Below are positions 1-12,003 of a DNA stretch of 64,000 nt, piece after piece. The translations under genes and the position numbers were made by a program. Origin of the DNA: Astragalus membranaceus (Eukaryota; Streptophyta; Magnoliopsida; Fabales; Fabaceae); assembly GCA_039519185.1 (NCBI GenBank), contig CM076849.1:108939806-109003805 (forward strand), given 5' to 3'. Below the pieces are notes generated by a model, which saw only the letters and a list, made by a program, of their open reading frames with translations, was not told the origin of the DNA and ran no database searches. The first letter of the stretch is position 1. Each line of letters begins with the position of its first letter.

Positions 1-2009
1 CTTCTTTTGTAAAGCTCGTCCCCTATCATGATGTATTTAAGAGCACTCTACTTGACCCTGAAGTCAGTGCTAGCCATTGGGTTACGGAGATATTCTATCA
101 ACACCCCGATCCAGGCATCAGCGGGATCAACTTTGGTTGCCACCGCCGCATCCTGCTGTAGTACTTCGACTGCCCCTTCTTTATACCCCAAGGCTTGTTG
201 GGCTAGGTCATTCACCTCTTGATTTTGGTCTCTAGGGACGTATGCGATTAAGACATCGGCGAACAACTTTAACAAGTTATGAGCCGAGGACCATAGCTGC
301 CTGAGCTTTGCATTGTAGCACTTGTACTCCCCAGTGATTTGTTTGATCACTAGCTAGGAATCACCCTTTATCTCTACATACTGGGCTTTCATGGCGGCCA
401 AGATATCAAGTCCCATAATCAAGGCTTCATACTCGGTATGATTATTGGAAGCTTGATCTCCTATCCAGCACATGAACCTCCTTGTCCTACCACAGAGGCT
501 AGTGATTACCACACCAATGCCCGCCCCTGTTTGAGTTCTTGAACCATCAAACATGAGGATCCAAGGCTTCAATCCCAAGTAGTTGATGGGCTCAGTTGGT
601 AAGACACACACCTCCACACACGGGTGTTGGGCTGGGAAATCAGCCAGAGCCTGTCCCTTGACAGCCTTTAGAGGTACATAAGTTAAAGCAAATGCATTCA
701 ACTTAATGGCCCACTTTACAAGTCTCCCTTGCAAGACAAGCCTATTAAGAAGGTACCGAATGATATCCACTTTGCACACAACCAAAACTTCCTTAGGTAA
801 TAAGTAATATTCAAGTTTAGTACAAGCATTGAATAATGATAAACAAAGTTTCTCAGTAAGAGAATATCTAGTTTCTGCATCATTGAGGACTCTGCTGAGA
901 TAGTATATAGCGCGCTCGGCCCCATTATTATCGTCCTGAGCCAACAAACAGCCAATAGCTTGTTCTTCGGCTGTAATGTATAACTTCAATGGCTTCCCTG
1001 GCCGTGGAGGTACCAGGACAAGGGGGGTTAGTCAAGGCAGCCTTGATCTGATCGAAGGCCTCCTCTTGCCTAGTTCCCTAGACTATCTCCTGTGTTCTTT
1101 ATCTTTAATAGGGGTGAGGAAGCTTTCATCTTTCTAGCCGAGTTGGCGACAAATCTCCTCTGGAAGTTCATCTTGCCAAGCAAACTCTGCAACTCCTTCT
1201 TTGTCCTGGGAGGTCTCGCCTCTAGGACGGCTTGAGCCTTGTTTTTGTCTACCTCAATGCCTTGGTTGTGTACCAAGAAGCCCAGAAAATTCCCTGCTGA
1301 TATGCCAAAAGCACATTTAGTGGGATTCATCTTAAGATTGTGGAGTCTCATCCACTTGAGTGCTTGTTCAAGCTCAACGAGGTGGGCCTCGAAGCTCTTG
1401 GATTTGACTACCACGTCATCAATGTATACCTCCATGCTTTTACCAATAAGGTCATGGAAGATGGCATTCATCTCCCTTTGATACGTGGCCCCTGCGTTTT
1501 TGAGGCCGAAGGGAATTACCAACCACTCATAGATACCTAAGGCGCCAGGGAACCTGAAGGCATTCTTATGGGTGGCAGCCTGGGTCACATATATCTGGTT
1601 GTAGCCAGAATAGCCGTCCATAAAAGTCAAGATGGCATTGTTAGCCGCGACATCGACCAGCATGTCGGCCACGGGCATACTGTACTCATCCTTTGGAGTG
1701 GCCAAGTTCAGGTCTCTGTAATCAATACATACCCTCACCTGGCCATTCTTTTTGATCACAGTGACTATGTTAGACAGCCATTCTACGTACCTAGCAGTTC
1801 TTATGAATTCTGCTTTCAGCAGGCTTTCTACCTCTGCCTTGATCTGGGGTATCAGCTTGTGGGGCTTGCAACCTGGGCAACCGATGCTCTACCAGTGCCC
1901 TATCAAGACCTAGCATCTCATGGTAATCCCATGCAAACCAGTCGCGGTATTCCTTTATCAAGGCTAATATCTGATCTCGTTGCTAGGGTTGAAACTTTTC
2001 ACTGACCTC
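1..2009 (-). pseudogene. Tat-lineage Ty3/gypsy pol relic (RT, RNase H, second RNase H)
   Basis: Read right to left this is reverse transcriptase, RNase H and a second archaeal-type RNase H, the order typical of the plant Tat/Ogre lineage. The RT block (about 1900 to 1070) shows VCIDYRDLN, the DGYSGYNQI region and the catalytic YIDD of EVYIDDVVVKSK. RNase H follows (AEEQAIGCLLAQ, YLLPKE), then the second RNase H beginning near ILMFDGSRTQTGAGIG and continuing to about position 48. The frame is broken near 1070-990 and near 350, and upstream of RT a short stretch present in the related plus-strand copy (34800-35540) is missing, so this is a dead copy. It is cut on the right by the Tekay LTR at 2010 and runs off the window on the left. 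Lineage is inferred from the two RNase H domains. Confidence 0.85.
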
Positions 2010-2859
2010 TGTAACACCCCTTTTCTACCCCATAATTTATACGTCATTTATCAGAGTAATTCTTTTACGCAAATATTAATTCAACTGATAGAAAAGAAAT
2101 GCCACATCGTCATTAACAAAACTCATCAATTGCACCCATCAAGGTTTGTGCAACAAGGCACCCGTCATGAAAGTTAAACTACGAAAATCACATCACAGCG
2201 GAATAAAACAATAACTCACTAATACCACTCAAGCACGTCTCACATCATCGACATAATCATTAAACAACTAGTTAATTAATTAACAAATTCCAACCACGTC
2301 CCCTAGGTGCCACAGTATCAGAGAGCGACTCGACAGACATCCCAACAGCTATTAAAGAAGGCAGCAGGACCTTCATTCGCGGTTACCTGCAGCGTTGCCA
2401 CAATAGAGCAACATTCCAAGCAGAAGGGGTGAGAATTTCAACAAAACATAATTAAGCACATAATAGAGTAATGTGAACAAAACAGTCATACAACCTCGTC
2501 ATCACCACCAACATCATCGTCACTGAACACTAACTCAAATCACATTTTTTACCACAAGTCATAAATCATGAATGTGCATGGAAATGCAACCCACGCCTGG
2601 GTATATGTATGATGGTACCATTCTCGTCATAATTAAGCCACTATGGGCACATCGTCACTGTTTTACGTCAATAAGAGGCCGAAGCCTATTCGTCATAATA
2701 TGCACATGCTATGAGACACTATGGACACATGTGCCACACCAAATCACTCACCTGGAGTCCTCGTCATCGTCGTCATAAAAACACTCATAGAGTGTACTCG
2801 TCATAATCATCACAATTATATCATATCATCATCATAAACATCACATTTAAATTGAGAAA

Positions 2860-3215
2860 ACAGCACCTTAACATTTAAGGAAACAACAGCAAAAACAGCC
2901 TAAAAACGGCAACATTATTTGATTAAAACAGCAACAACAAGAGGGTAAAAACAGCAACAGCAAAGGCCAAAAAACAGCAACAAAACGAAGTGGAAAACAG
3001 TAGCCTCTTTAGCGCACAACAGTAGCAAAACAGAGTGGAAAACAGTGGCATTTTTACTCGCATACAGCATCAAAACAGCACCCTTACAACATAAAAACAG
3101 CATCTCATTTTTTTGTAAAACAGCGACCCATTTATTTTATAAATACAGCAGCTCATATATCTAATTAAAACAGCAAGACAGCAACTTAATTTATGGAAAC
3201 AACAGCATTTTTATG
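2860..3215. repeat. Degenerate AAACAGCA(AC) array inside the Tekay LTR
   Basis: About 350 bp in which AAACAGCA or AAACAGCAAC recurs every 20-40 bp, for example around 2879, 2925, 2948, 2977 and 3109, separated by A-rich filler. A similar array lies in the unrelated Tat LTR at 53385-53640. Confidence 0.7.
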
Positions 3216-3372
3216 TTTAAAATATTATTTCCGGACTCTCGGTAAAATTCCGGCACAGGCATAAAATTTTGGCGCACGGGGCAGCGCACAAGGCGCGCCC
3301 AGCACTACGCAACACACGCACCAGGCGCGCCCAGTCCACGCGCACAGCAGCGCCACACACACACACCCACAG

Positions 3373-3727
3373 GCGCACAATGGCGCCACAGCAACACCCA
3401 CCGGGACAACTCCAAAATGACGCGTGAAAAAAAATGAAACCACTCGAGCCAAAATGTTTAAAATTGAATTTGGGCACGCGAATGCAAAAGATGGCGCGGT
3501 AAAATATGCCCAGAACTCGAAGTTTCACCCAAAACACCCCACATGCGCACACAATGGCGCCACAACAACACCCACCGGGACAACTCCAAAATGACACGTA
3601 AAAAAATAAAACCACCCGAGCCAAAATGTTTAAAATTGAATTTGGGCACGCGAATGCAAAAGATGGCGCGGTAAAATATTCCCAGAACTCGAAGTTTCAC
3701 CCAAAACACCCCACATACGCACACAAT
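3373..3727. repeat. Two-copy tandem repeat, about 173 bp, in the Tekay LTR
   Basis: The block starting GCGCACAATGG at 3373 repeats from 3547 with few changes, and a third start (GCACACAATGG) occurs at 3719, giving spacings of 174 and 172 bp. Both copies hold the same run from CACCCACCGGGACAACTCC to CACCCAAAACACCCCACAT. It reads as a local duplication within one LTR. Confidence 0.85.
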
Positions 3728-4373
3728 GGTCATTTCATCGAATAGTTTACATGCAGCAGAATTTTTTTACACGAAAATCAGCATGATCACATCATAATTC
3801 CTTCCCAACCATCATCAAACATCACACGCACGAAATTACACATAACAACATCAACAATTCATCAAACAACATCATAATTTATTCAATTCTTCATCAATTT
3901 TACACATATTTACCTCAAATCCACATCAACATCAAAAACCCCACAAAACCCATCACATACTCAATTATATTAAATCGAAACGCTCACCCTTACCTCTTAA
4001 ACGTAGGCTCCGTGGAAGACGATTGAAAGCACCAATGAGTAACTACAGCAACACAACGAGCAAGAACCTTGAAACTTGCGCAACTCTTTTTCTCCCTCTC
4101 CTTGCGTCGCACCTCTTCTCACTTCTCACTCTCTCTCAATTTCGATTTTTCTCTGAATGAATTGTGAGTGAGGGTTTCGCATAACCCTTGGGGTTTAAGC
4201 TGTGGGCCTTTCACGCATTGGGCTCACAGCTACACCCCCACTACTACTCGGTCCCACTCCTACACAAAACATGATATTTCCCTCTTAATTAATTAAATCA
4301 CGCTTCAACTAAAATTAATAATTCAACTGATCAAATTAATTAAATTAATTAAATTATTTTTCGGGGTGTTACA

Positions 4374-4387
4374 ACTCCCCCCTACTT
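4374..4387 (-). other. Polypurine tract of the Tekay element
   Basis: On the minus strand AAGTAGGGGGGAGT lies directly before the 3' LTR start TGTAACACC. The pol stop codon TAG (4384-4382) is part of the tract, leaving only 8 bp between stop codon and LTR. Confidence 0.85.
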
Positions 4388-7300
4388 AGAATTTTTCGTC
4401 CTCGAAAACATACCTGATTCAAACAACTCCGGATACGACTCTCGCATCTTATCCTCCAGCTCCCATGTCAGGCTTTCACCAGCTGCTCCAAACCAAACAA
4501 CCTTCACCAGATTGGTCTCCTTACATCGTAAGGTCTTCACCTCACGATCCTCAATTCGTACAGGCATAGTCTCCACAGTGAGATTATCCCGCACCTCCAC
4601 ATCATCCGGTTGAATCACATGAGACGGATCCACAATATACTTCCAAAGCTGCGACACGTGAAACACGTCGTGCAAGTTCGAAAGATTAGGTGGAAAGGCC
4701 ACCCGATATGCAACACTTCCAACTCTTTCCGTAATCTGATACGGCCCAATGAAACGAGGAGTCAACTTCTTCGATTTCAGTGCACACCCAACACCAGTCA
4801 TAGGTGTGACCCTCAGGAACACGTGGTCACCCGCTTCAAACTCTAAATCTTCCCTTCTCTTATCATGGTAGCTCTTCTGTCTACTCTGCGACGCTTTCAT
4901 TTTCTCCCGGATCACCTTCACTTTCTCAGTAGTCTCTCTGACTAGCTCAGGTCCAAGTACTAAACTTTCCCCAGTCTCATACCAACACACCGGAGTCCTA
5001 CACCTCCGTCCATACAACGCCTCAAACGGCGCCATCCCGATACTGGAATGATAACTGTTGTTGTAGGTAAACTCGATCAATGGAAGATGAGTATCCCACG
5101 CACCTCCCTGCTCTAGAACACATGACCTCAACAGATTTTCCAACGATTGAATCGTCCTCTCTGTCTGCCCATCAGTTTGAGGATGATAAGCTGAACTCAA
5201 CCTCAATTTCGAACCCAACTCCTTCTGCAAACTACTCCAAAAGTCCGAAGTGAACCTTGGGTCTCTATCCGGCACAATGCACAAAGGAACGCCACGCAGC
5301 TTCACAATCACCTGAATATAGATCTCTGCCAATCTCGACACCGGATACTTAATGCCGATAGGAATGAAATGAGCAGACTTCGTCAATCTGTCCACAACCA
5401 CCCAAATCGAATCATGTCCTCTCACCGTATTGGGTAACCCAGTCACGAAATCCATGGAAATACTATTCCACTTCCACTCTGGAACGTTCAGCGGTTGCAT
5501 TATCCCCACAGGCTTCTGATGCTCGACTTTCGATTTCTGACAGGTCAAACACGAATACACAAACTGCGCCACGTCGCGCTTCAACCCAGGCCACCAGAAC
5601 ATCTTTTTCAGATCTTGATACATCTTTGTCGCTCCCGGATGGATACTCAACTTACTTCTGTGGCCTTCCTCGAGAATTGCCTTTCTCATTTCCTCATCTT
5701 CGGGAACACAAATTCTTCCACGATATCTCAATACATTCTGCGCATCTATCTTGAAGTCCTTATTCTCAGACTGATCAATCCCACCCATCAGATCAACCAA
5801 TTTCACGTCTAACTTCTGCGCTTCCCGGATACTAGCCATAAAATCGTTGCCAATTTTCAACATACTCAACCTGATACTCTGAGGTGTGACTTCACAAACT
5901 AAACTCATGTCCCTGAATTGCTCAATTAACTCAAGCTCTCTAGCCATCAATGCCGACATATGCAAAGTCTTCCGACTCAAAGCATCTGCAACCACATTAG
6001 CTTTACCCGGGTGATAACTCAATTCAAAATCATAATCGACCACTTTCCCATTCTGCATAAGCACACCACCCAAACCCATCTTGGAAGCATCACAATAAAC
6101 CACAAACGGCCCAACCGGATTAGGCAGGGTCAACACTGGAGACGTAGTCAACCTCTTCTTCAACTCATTGAAACTCTCTTCACATCGGTCATCCCAAACA
6201 AAAGCCTTACCCTTGCAAGTCAATTGGGTCAACGGCAGAGCCAACTTCGAAAACTCCTCAATGAATTTTCTATAATAACCCGCTAATCCCAGAAAACTCC
6301 TTATCTCAGTAACTGACTTCGGGGACTCCCACTCCAACACTGCATCAACCTTAGAAGGATCCACCGCAATCCCCTCACTAGAAATCACATGACCGAGAAA
6401 ACTGACTTCTTTCAACCAAAACTCACACTTGGACAACTTCGCATATAACTTTCGATCCCTCAGAATTTCCAACACCAACCTCAGATGTTCCGCATGCTCC
6501 TCTTCCGACTTAGAATAAATTAGAATATCATCAATGAAAACCACCACAAACTTGTCCAAATACTCGCGAAAGATTTGGTTCATGTACCCCATGAATACCC
6601 CCGGTGCATTAGTCACACCGAAAGGCATTACGGAATACTCATAGTGCCCATATCTTGTCCTAAACGCCGTCTTCTGGATGTCTTCATCTTTCACCTTGAT
6701 CTGATGATAACCAGACCTTAAATCAATCTTGCTGAATACTTTAGCACCCACCAACTGATCCATCAAGTCATCAATCCTCGGTAACGGATACTTGTTCTTG
6801 ATTGTAACTTTATTCAATTGACGATAGTCTACACACAACCTCATACTTCCATCTTTCTTTTTCACTAGCAACACTAGAGCTCCCCACGGCGACACACTCG
6901 GTCTTACAAACTTCTTTTCTAACAAATCCTCAAGTTGCTTCTTCAATTCTGCCAACTCAGACGCAGACATTCTATATGGTGCCATAGACACAGGCTTAGT
7001 GCCAGGAACTAGATCAATAGTAAACTCCACCTCTCTTTCTGGTGGTATATCCGGAATCTCGTCAGGAAACACCTCGGAAAACTCACGCACCACCTGCAAC
7101 TCATCAATCTTCGCTTAGCTCTCAACAGACAACGACACTAACAGAGAAAACAGCTGAACCTCTTCTCTCATCACCCTATGCAGCTGACCCGCAGATAGCA
7201 AACCATACTTCTCTTCCGGCGAAGCGAAACTCACGGACCTTTCGCGACAGTTGATATGTACATGATTATCAACTAACCAGTCCATACCCAGAATGACATC

Positions 7301-8545
7301 CATTCCACTCAGCGGCAAACAGATCAAATCAACTAAAAATTCTCTACCTTATATAGATACAGGACATTTGGCACAAACAACGGAGGTAGTTACCGAACCC
7401 TTAGCTGGAGTATCGATAACCATCTCTCTCAACATATCAGATAAGACAAGACTTAGTTTCTCAACACATGCGGCAGCAATAAAACTATGGGTAGCACCAG
7501 TATCAACAATAGCAATAAGAGGAAAATTATTGATATAGCACGTACCTCGAATCTCATTCACCACATCAGACCCAGCCAGAGCGAACACTTTCCCAAAAGA
7601 CTTCTCCTTCTTGGGTTTTGAGCACTGTGTACTGATGTGACCACCCTCCCCACAATTAAAGCATACCACCTCCTTCTTATCACAGCTGGAAGATATGTGC
7701 CCCTCTTTCCCACACCGATAACATCTCTTCTTATCCCCGCTTGGGCAATCTGGACTCTTATGACCTACTCTCCCACACGTGTAACAAGTAATACTGGCTG
7801 CAGCATCTCCCCCACTTCGCTTAGACCCACCAACAAACTTCCCTTTGCCCTTACCAGCAGGCACCTCATATGGCTTACCACGACTCGAGAAGTTCTTTTG
7901 CTTTTCTTTCATAACTCTGGAGAAGGCATTACTGTCCTCCTCAAAAATCCGGCAGCTATCAACCAATAGAGAGAACACACGAATTTGTTGATACCCTATG
8001 GCTTTCTTAATATCGGCACGCAACCAGTTTTCAAACTTAATGCATTTGGAGAACTCAGCACCCTCTCCATCATAGTGCGGATAAAACTTGGATAGCTCAG
8101 TAAATTTTGCAGCATATTCAGTTACCGACATGTTACCTTGTTCAAGCCTCAGAAACTCAACCTCTTTCTTTTAGCGGACATCTTTCGGATAGTATTTCCT
8201 CCTGAACTCTCTCTGGAACACAGCCCAAGTAATCTCCTCATTGGCGACCATCAACCTCTGCCTAGCCGCCATCCACCAGTCATCAGCCTCTCTCTTCAGC
8301 ATGTGCGTACCATAACGAACCTTCTGAGCATCGGTACAATCCATAACGCGGAAGATCCGCTCCATCTCTCTCAGCCACTCAAGGGCACCATCAGGGTTAT
8401 ACCCGCCTTCAAAAGTAGGAGGGTTCTCTCCCTGGAACGTAGCTAAACTGCGCGTCCCAGCATCACCAGCACCTGGTATGTTGCCCACGACCCCAGCTAT
8501 AGCCTGCAAAGCAGCAGCAAGTGCAGCATCGTTCCGTCCTGCCAT
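4382..8545 (-). pseudogene. Tekay gag-pol polyprotein, three in-frame stops, RNase H core deleted
   Basis: One reading frame of about 1,387 codons runs from ATG at 8545 to TAG at 4382 with no frameshift. It is interrupted only by TAA at 8173-8171, 7351-7349 and 7117-7115. Order: gag (8545-7700), three CCHC zinc knuckles (CYTCGRVGHKSPDC, CYRCGKEGHISSSC, CFNCGEGGHISTQC), protease (IVDTGATHSF, about 7480), RT with FIDD in VVVFIDDILIYS (about 6530), an RNase H remnant, integrase with an HHCC finger (about 5690-5530) and a D,D,E core, then a chromodomain-like tail (about 4600-4400). RNase H runs from the first Asp region (YCDASKMGLGG) straight into DYDFELSYHPGKAN near 6040, losing the central part with the other acidic residues. 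The integrase motif reads PDRDPRFTS, where SDRD is usual. Dead but lightly decayed. Confidence 0.93.
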
Positions 8546-8642
8546 TCTAGCACTGCAACAGAAAACAGAATTCAGAAACGAGTAACAAAACTCAAATGCT
8601 ACTCAACTTGACGACTCGACCACCGGCCGGACAGACCGAACT

Positions 8643-8654
8643 GCTCTGATACCA
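8643..8654 (-). other. Primer-binding site, initiator tRNA-Met
   Basis: On the minus strand TGGTATCAGAGC follows the LTR end (GGGGTGTTACA, then TTAG). It is complementary to the 3' end of plant initiator tRNA-Met, as in most plant chromoviruses. Confidence 0.9.
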
Positions 8655-8658
8655 CTAA

Positions 8659-8954
8659 TGTAACACCCCTTTTCTACCCCATAATTTATACGTCATTTGT
8701 CAGAGTAATTCTTTTTCGCAAATATTAATTCAACTGATAGAAAAGAAATGCCACATCGTCATTAACAAAACTCATCAATTGCACCCATCAAGGTTTGTGC
8801 AACAAGGCACCCGTCATGAAAGTTAAACTACGAAAATCACATCACAGCGGAATAAAACAATAACTCACTAATACCACTCAAACACGTCTCACATCATCGA
8901 CATAATCATTAAACAACTAGTTAATTAATTAACAAATTCCAACCACGCCCCCTA
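8659..8954 (-). repeat. Truncated 5' LTR of the Tekay element (296 bp)
   Basis: Matches 2010-2305 without indels and with about four substitutions, then identity stops abruptly after CCTA at 8954, where Athila 3' UTR sequence starts. The remaining roughly 2.07 kb of the LTR is gone. Confidence 0.9.
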
Positions 8955-9884
8955 AAGTCAAGAAAATTTTGAAAAGAACCATGCTAGATCAAGAGCTATC
9001 TAAAGTCAAGAAAATTTTGGAAATTTGAGGTCAAAATTAGATTCTCATTAAAAATTTAGAAGAGCATAAAGACTTAAGTTTGGGGGAAATTCCATGAATA
9101 CAAAGGCCAAAGTGTGACAGCTTGAAGAGTGCAAGCCACAAGTGTCAAAAACCACTCAAAAATACCAAAAATATCCCAAAAAAGAGCTACACTTAACCGA
9201 GTCATATAAACTGAACCTGTCCCTTAAGTGCAATTTGGTTTGAAATATATGAACAAAGTTCAAAGAGAAAAAGAAAAACAAACCAAAAAAAAGAAGAAAA
9301 TGCATGTGGAGGTCAGTGAGGAGGGCAGTATACGCTACCAAAAATACTCAAAGAGTTTCAAGTGTGGCAACATTTAGTGTGCCAACACCATCTACATCAA
9401 AAGGCACCTACACTCAAAATAAAGTGAGCCTACAAATCCAAAAATGATGTTTTTGCACTCACTGCATTACATCATCAAAAAAATCAAACACCAAGGTATT
9501 GGCCCAGCAAGTTGGAACACCAAAAGCCCTTTGTTGTGCTTAAGAGTCCCCTAAATTACTTGAAGAAATTGTTAGTCTCGGCCATATTTTGAAAAATCTC
9601 TAAGAGTGACCAAAAGAGTTCCATCTTTTTCAAAAAGCTAAAGAAAAACTCTTTTCAGTTATGGAACCAATTAGAAACTCAATGGGCCACACACTCACAC
9701 AAATGAGTTTTTATAACTCTGAATGTTTTAAAGAAAGCAAAGGCATGGAAGAAAAAGCACCAAAAGAGAAAAGCTCATCAATACACTTCAAACACTTCTT
9801 GAAAAACATGAGTTGAGATGTCTTCATAATTATATAAATCTTGTGTTTTTGTTTCTTGTCGTTACTTGAAGACAAGCAACAATT

Positions 9885-9898
9885 TAAGTTTGGGGGTG
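9885..9898 (+). other. Polypurine tract, Athila family 1
   Basis: TAAGTTTGGGGGTG directly precedes the LTR start TGATAACTC, the same arrangement as at 26170-26183. Confidence 0.8.
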
Positions 9899-11506
9899 TG
9901 ATAACTCTATTTTATATAGAGTTATTCATACAATTAAGCTTGAGTTATTGCTTATTTTCAAGAACATTTATATATATTTATAGCTTATTTATCAAGGAAC
10001 AACATTCTAAATATTCAAATGGATAAAGGGCAATGATCTAGGCAAAATGCACAAATCTTGTTAGGTTTGATGTTTTTGTTCAGTGCAGCTACTGCAGGAG
10101 TGGGAACACTGCCAACACCAGGAGTGGAAACCCTAGGAGTGGAAACACTGCCAACACCTGCTAAAATTCTGCAGTTAACACCAAAACATCCAAAGACCAT
10201 TTCAATGCTTCCACACTTGATTAGTGACGTCATGCCTAGTCACCTGGAGCTGAGCCACTTGCTGAAGTCAGCGATAAACATAAAAATCAAGTTGCAAGAC
10301 TCAAACTTATCTAAAAGACAAGTGGCACTTCTCCAATGGACGTCTTCTTTTGTTATGCATGCAAGCGACCAAAACTGTGCAGCTTGCTTGATTGGTTGTC
10401 AACAAACTAACCATGTTCGGTCCCCTCAGCTAATCTTTCGCGCCAAAGGAAACCCCTTGCAAGAGGAAAGCTTTCAAGCCTATAAATAGAAGCCAAATCC
10501 ATCATCCTAAAATATATGATCTTTCACATCTTTAAATCCTTTATCTTTCAGTTTAGTTTAGGTTTAGTTTATTTTCATTTTAAGTTTCTAAGGACAGGAA
10601 GGTGAGGAAGTGCTTGACAACCATTCCCTTCACTTCTACTTTGAAGAAATTCGTATAAGAAATCTTTATTGTACTTCAACTTGGGAACTTAATGCAAAAG
10701 ATCTTCTATTCAAGTAATCTCTACTCTTTTAAGTTCTTTTGCCTTATTATTCATTTACTTATGTTCTTTGCATATTCTTTGCTTTATAACATGAGTGACA
10801 TGAGTTAAATTCCCTTAAGTTGAGATGTTCTAACCTTGTAATGAATTTCTAAATATGTTATTATGGTTTATGTAGTGTAAACACTTTAAACTCTTGCATA
10901 ATACTTCTTTCAACTTATTCTGGAATTGATCACTTTAGAATAGGTAAAAACTTGTAGCAGCAGACATGGGCTACATTTATGAACTCAAGAGTTAATAAGG
11001 ACAAGTATTTAATAAAGGAAACCTTGTTAAATATATGCTAAAACCTAGACATAGGATAGCATAGTTCTTAGGATAATAAAATTACAAGAGTGAACCTATT
11101 TAGCAACTTGGATCATTGTTAGGAGGCAAGGGAGGAATTGACAAACCTCTCTTTACTGTAGAAAACAAAGATCATAAGAGCTTGTAATGAAACTCTGAAG
11201 AGAAGTGCTGAAAGGCACAAACTGATGCACCTACATCCAGTGTTACCACACTACATACTCCATTAAAACATTTAGAAGTAAAGTACTTGGTAAAAACATC
11301 TCAACTGCTTTTTCCAACTGATTTCTCACACATTTTATTGCTTATTATTATTTCACTTTCTTTGAAAACTCCAAACCAAAAATACTGAATAGTGTAGACA
11401 CACTAAGTGTACACTTTGAACTACAAAAATTTACAATACATAATCCCTGTGGGTTCGACCTTTCTTATCATTTTATTACTTGTGTGACTATGTATACTTG
11501 CATATA
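9899..11506 (+). repeat. Athila family-1 LTR (about 1.6 kb)
   Basis: Starts TGATAACTCTATTTTATA and ends near GTATACTTGCATA. It shares short islands with the LTR at 26184-27503 (start, GTTTGATGTTTTTG, CTGAAAG, AATCCCTGTGGG, end) but is clearly diverged, so it is not the matching LTR of the following element. The right boundary is approximate because the terminal CA is degenerate and gag sequence follows directly. Confidence 0.75.
10097..10159 (+). repeat. Short repeat GGAGTGG(G/A)AACACTGCCAACACC in the Athila-1 LTR
   Basis: Copies start at 10097 and 10136 with a shortened GGAGTGGAAACCCTA between them. The cluster lies about 200 bp into the LTR, right after GTTTGATGTTTTTG, the place where the other Athila family has its CGCTGCAGCG/CGCTACAGCG pair (26371-26407). 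Confidence 0.8.
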
Positions 11507-11972
11507 ATAAACCACACCATAATCCCTATTTAAATACATATAATCCTGTTTGGAAAAACCACCCCAATTTCAGATGGGGAGCCAACAATGCTACAACACC
11601 TAATTATAGTGCTCCAGCAAATCCACCAGGATTACTTGCTCAAAACTATCAAAGGCAGAATGCCCCAGTCATAGATAATTCATTGGAAGGATTGATGAAA
11701 AGCTTTATGAGTGATTGTAAGACAATTCTTAAAACTCATGAAGCTTCCATTAAAAATCTAGAAGTTCAGATGGGGCAGCTGGCTAATGTCCTTTCCCAAA
11801 GAATTAGTGGATCATTACCATCCACTACAGAAGCCTCAACTTCAAGTACTACAGGGAAGGAGCATGTAAAAGCTATATCTTTAAGGAGTGGGAGAGATTT
11901 GATAGGATCATCAACTATTTTAGATGATGAAAAAAACAAAAATTCTGAAAAACAAAAAGAACCTGCAACAGC

Positions 11973-12003
11973 CGCTACAGCGCTTGAACCTAACGCTGCA
12001 GCG
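11973..12003. repeat. Paired dyad CGCTACAGCG / CGCTGCAGCG in gag-pol
   Basis: Exact decamers at 11973-11982 and 11994-12003, 11 bp apart, read in frame as part of an Ala-rich linker (TALEPNAAAP) upstream of the protease. A single exact copy also occurs at 13067-13076. Confidence 0.85.

Larger units (their letters stand above)
2010..4373 (-). repeat. Complete 3' LTR of the Tekay element (2,364 bp)
   Basis: Bounded by TGTAACACCCC at 2010 and GGGGTGTTACA ending at 4373; the first 296 bp recur at 8659-8954. It contains a degenerate AAACAGCA-rich array (about 2860-3215) and a roughly 173-bp tandem duplication (3373-3727). The polypurine tract lies next to 4373, so the U3 end is on the right and the U5 end on the left. 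No coding sequence; small ORFs here are repeat shadows. Confidence 0.92.
2010..8954 (-). mobile_element. Tekay-type chromovirus (Ty3/gypsy), 5' LTR truncated
   Basis: Minus-strand LTR retrotransposon. On its own strand the order is truncated 5' LTR (8954-8659), tRNA-Met primer site (8654-8643), gag-pol (8545-4382), polypurine tract and complete 3' LTR (4373-2010). LTR ends are TGTAACACCCC and GGGGTGTTACA, a perfect 11-bp inverted pair. By eye the 296 bp shared by the two LTRs differ at about four positions, so insertion is moderately recent. The chromodomain-like C terminus and domain order match the Tekay/Del clade. The copy cannot be autonomous: gag-pol has three in-frame stops and lacks most of RNase H. 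It sits in Tat sequence on the left; the right end is lost where Athila sequence begins at 8955, so no TSD can be checked. Confidence 0.9.
8955..11506 (+). mobile_element. 3' end of an Athila element (family 1): 3' UTR plus LTR
   Basis: 8955-9898 is non-coding and collinear with the 3' UTR of the second Athila at 25640-26183: both have a TTTGGGGG-type tract, the phrase around AAAGCCCTTTG, a direct lead of ACAAGCAA and the tract AAGTTTGGGGGTG before TGATAACTC. The LTR is 9899-about 11506. No pol precedes it, and gag of a different Athila family starts immediately after it. It is therefore a truncated 3' end, or the product of a recombination that joined two Athila copies. No host gene is visible. 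Confidence 0.75.

Noticed and set aside
9899..11506. This LTR as the 5' LTR of the Athila element that follows
   Set aside because: It is preceded by a 3' UTR and polypurine tract, is strongly diverged from the LTR at 26184, carries a different short repeat, and joins directly to mid-gag without a primer site.
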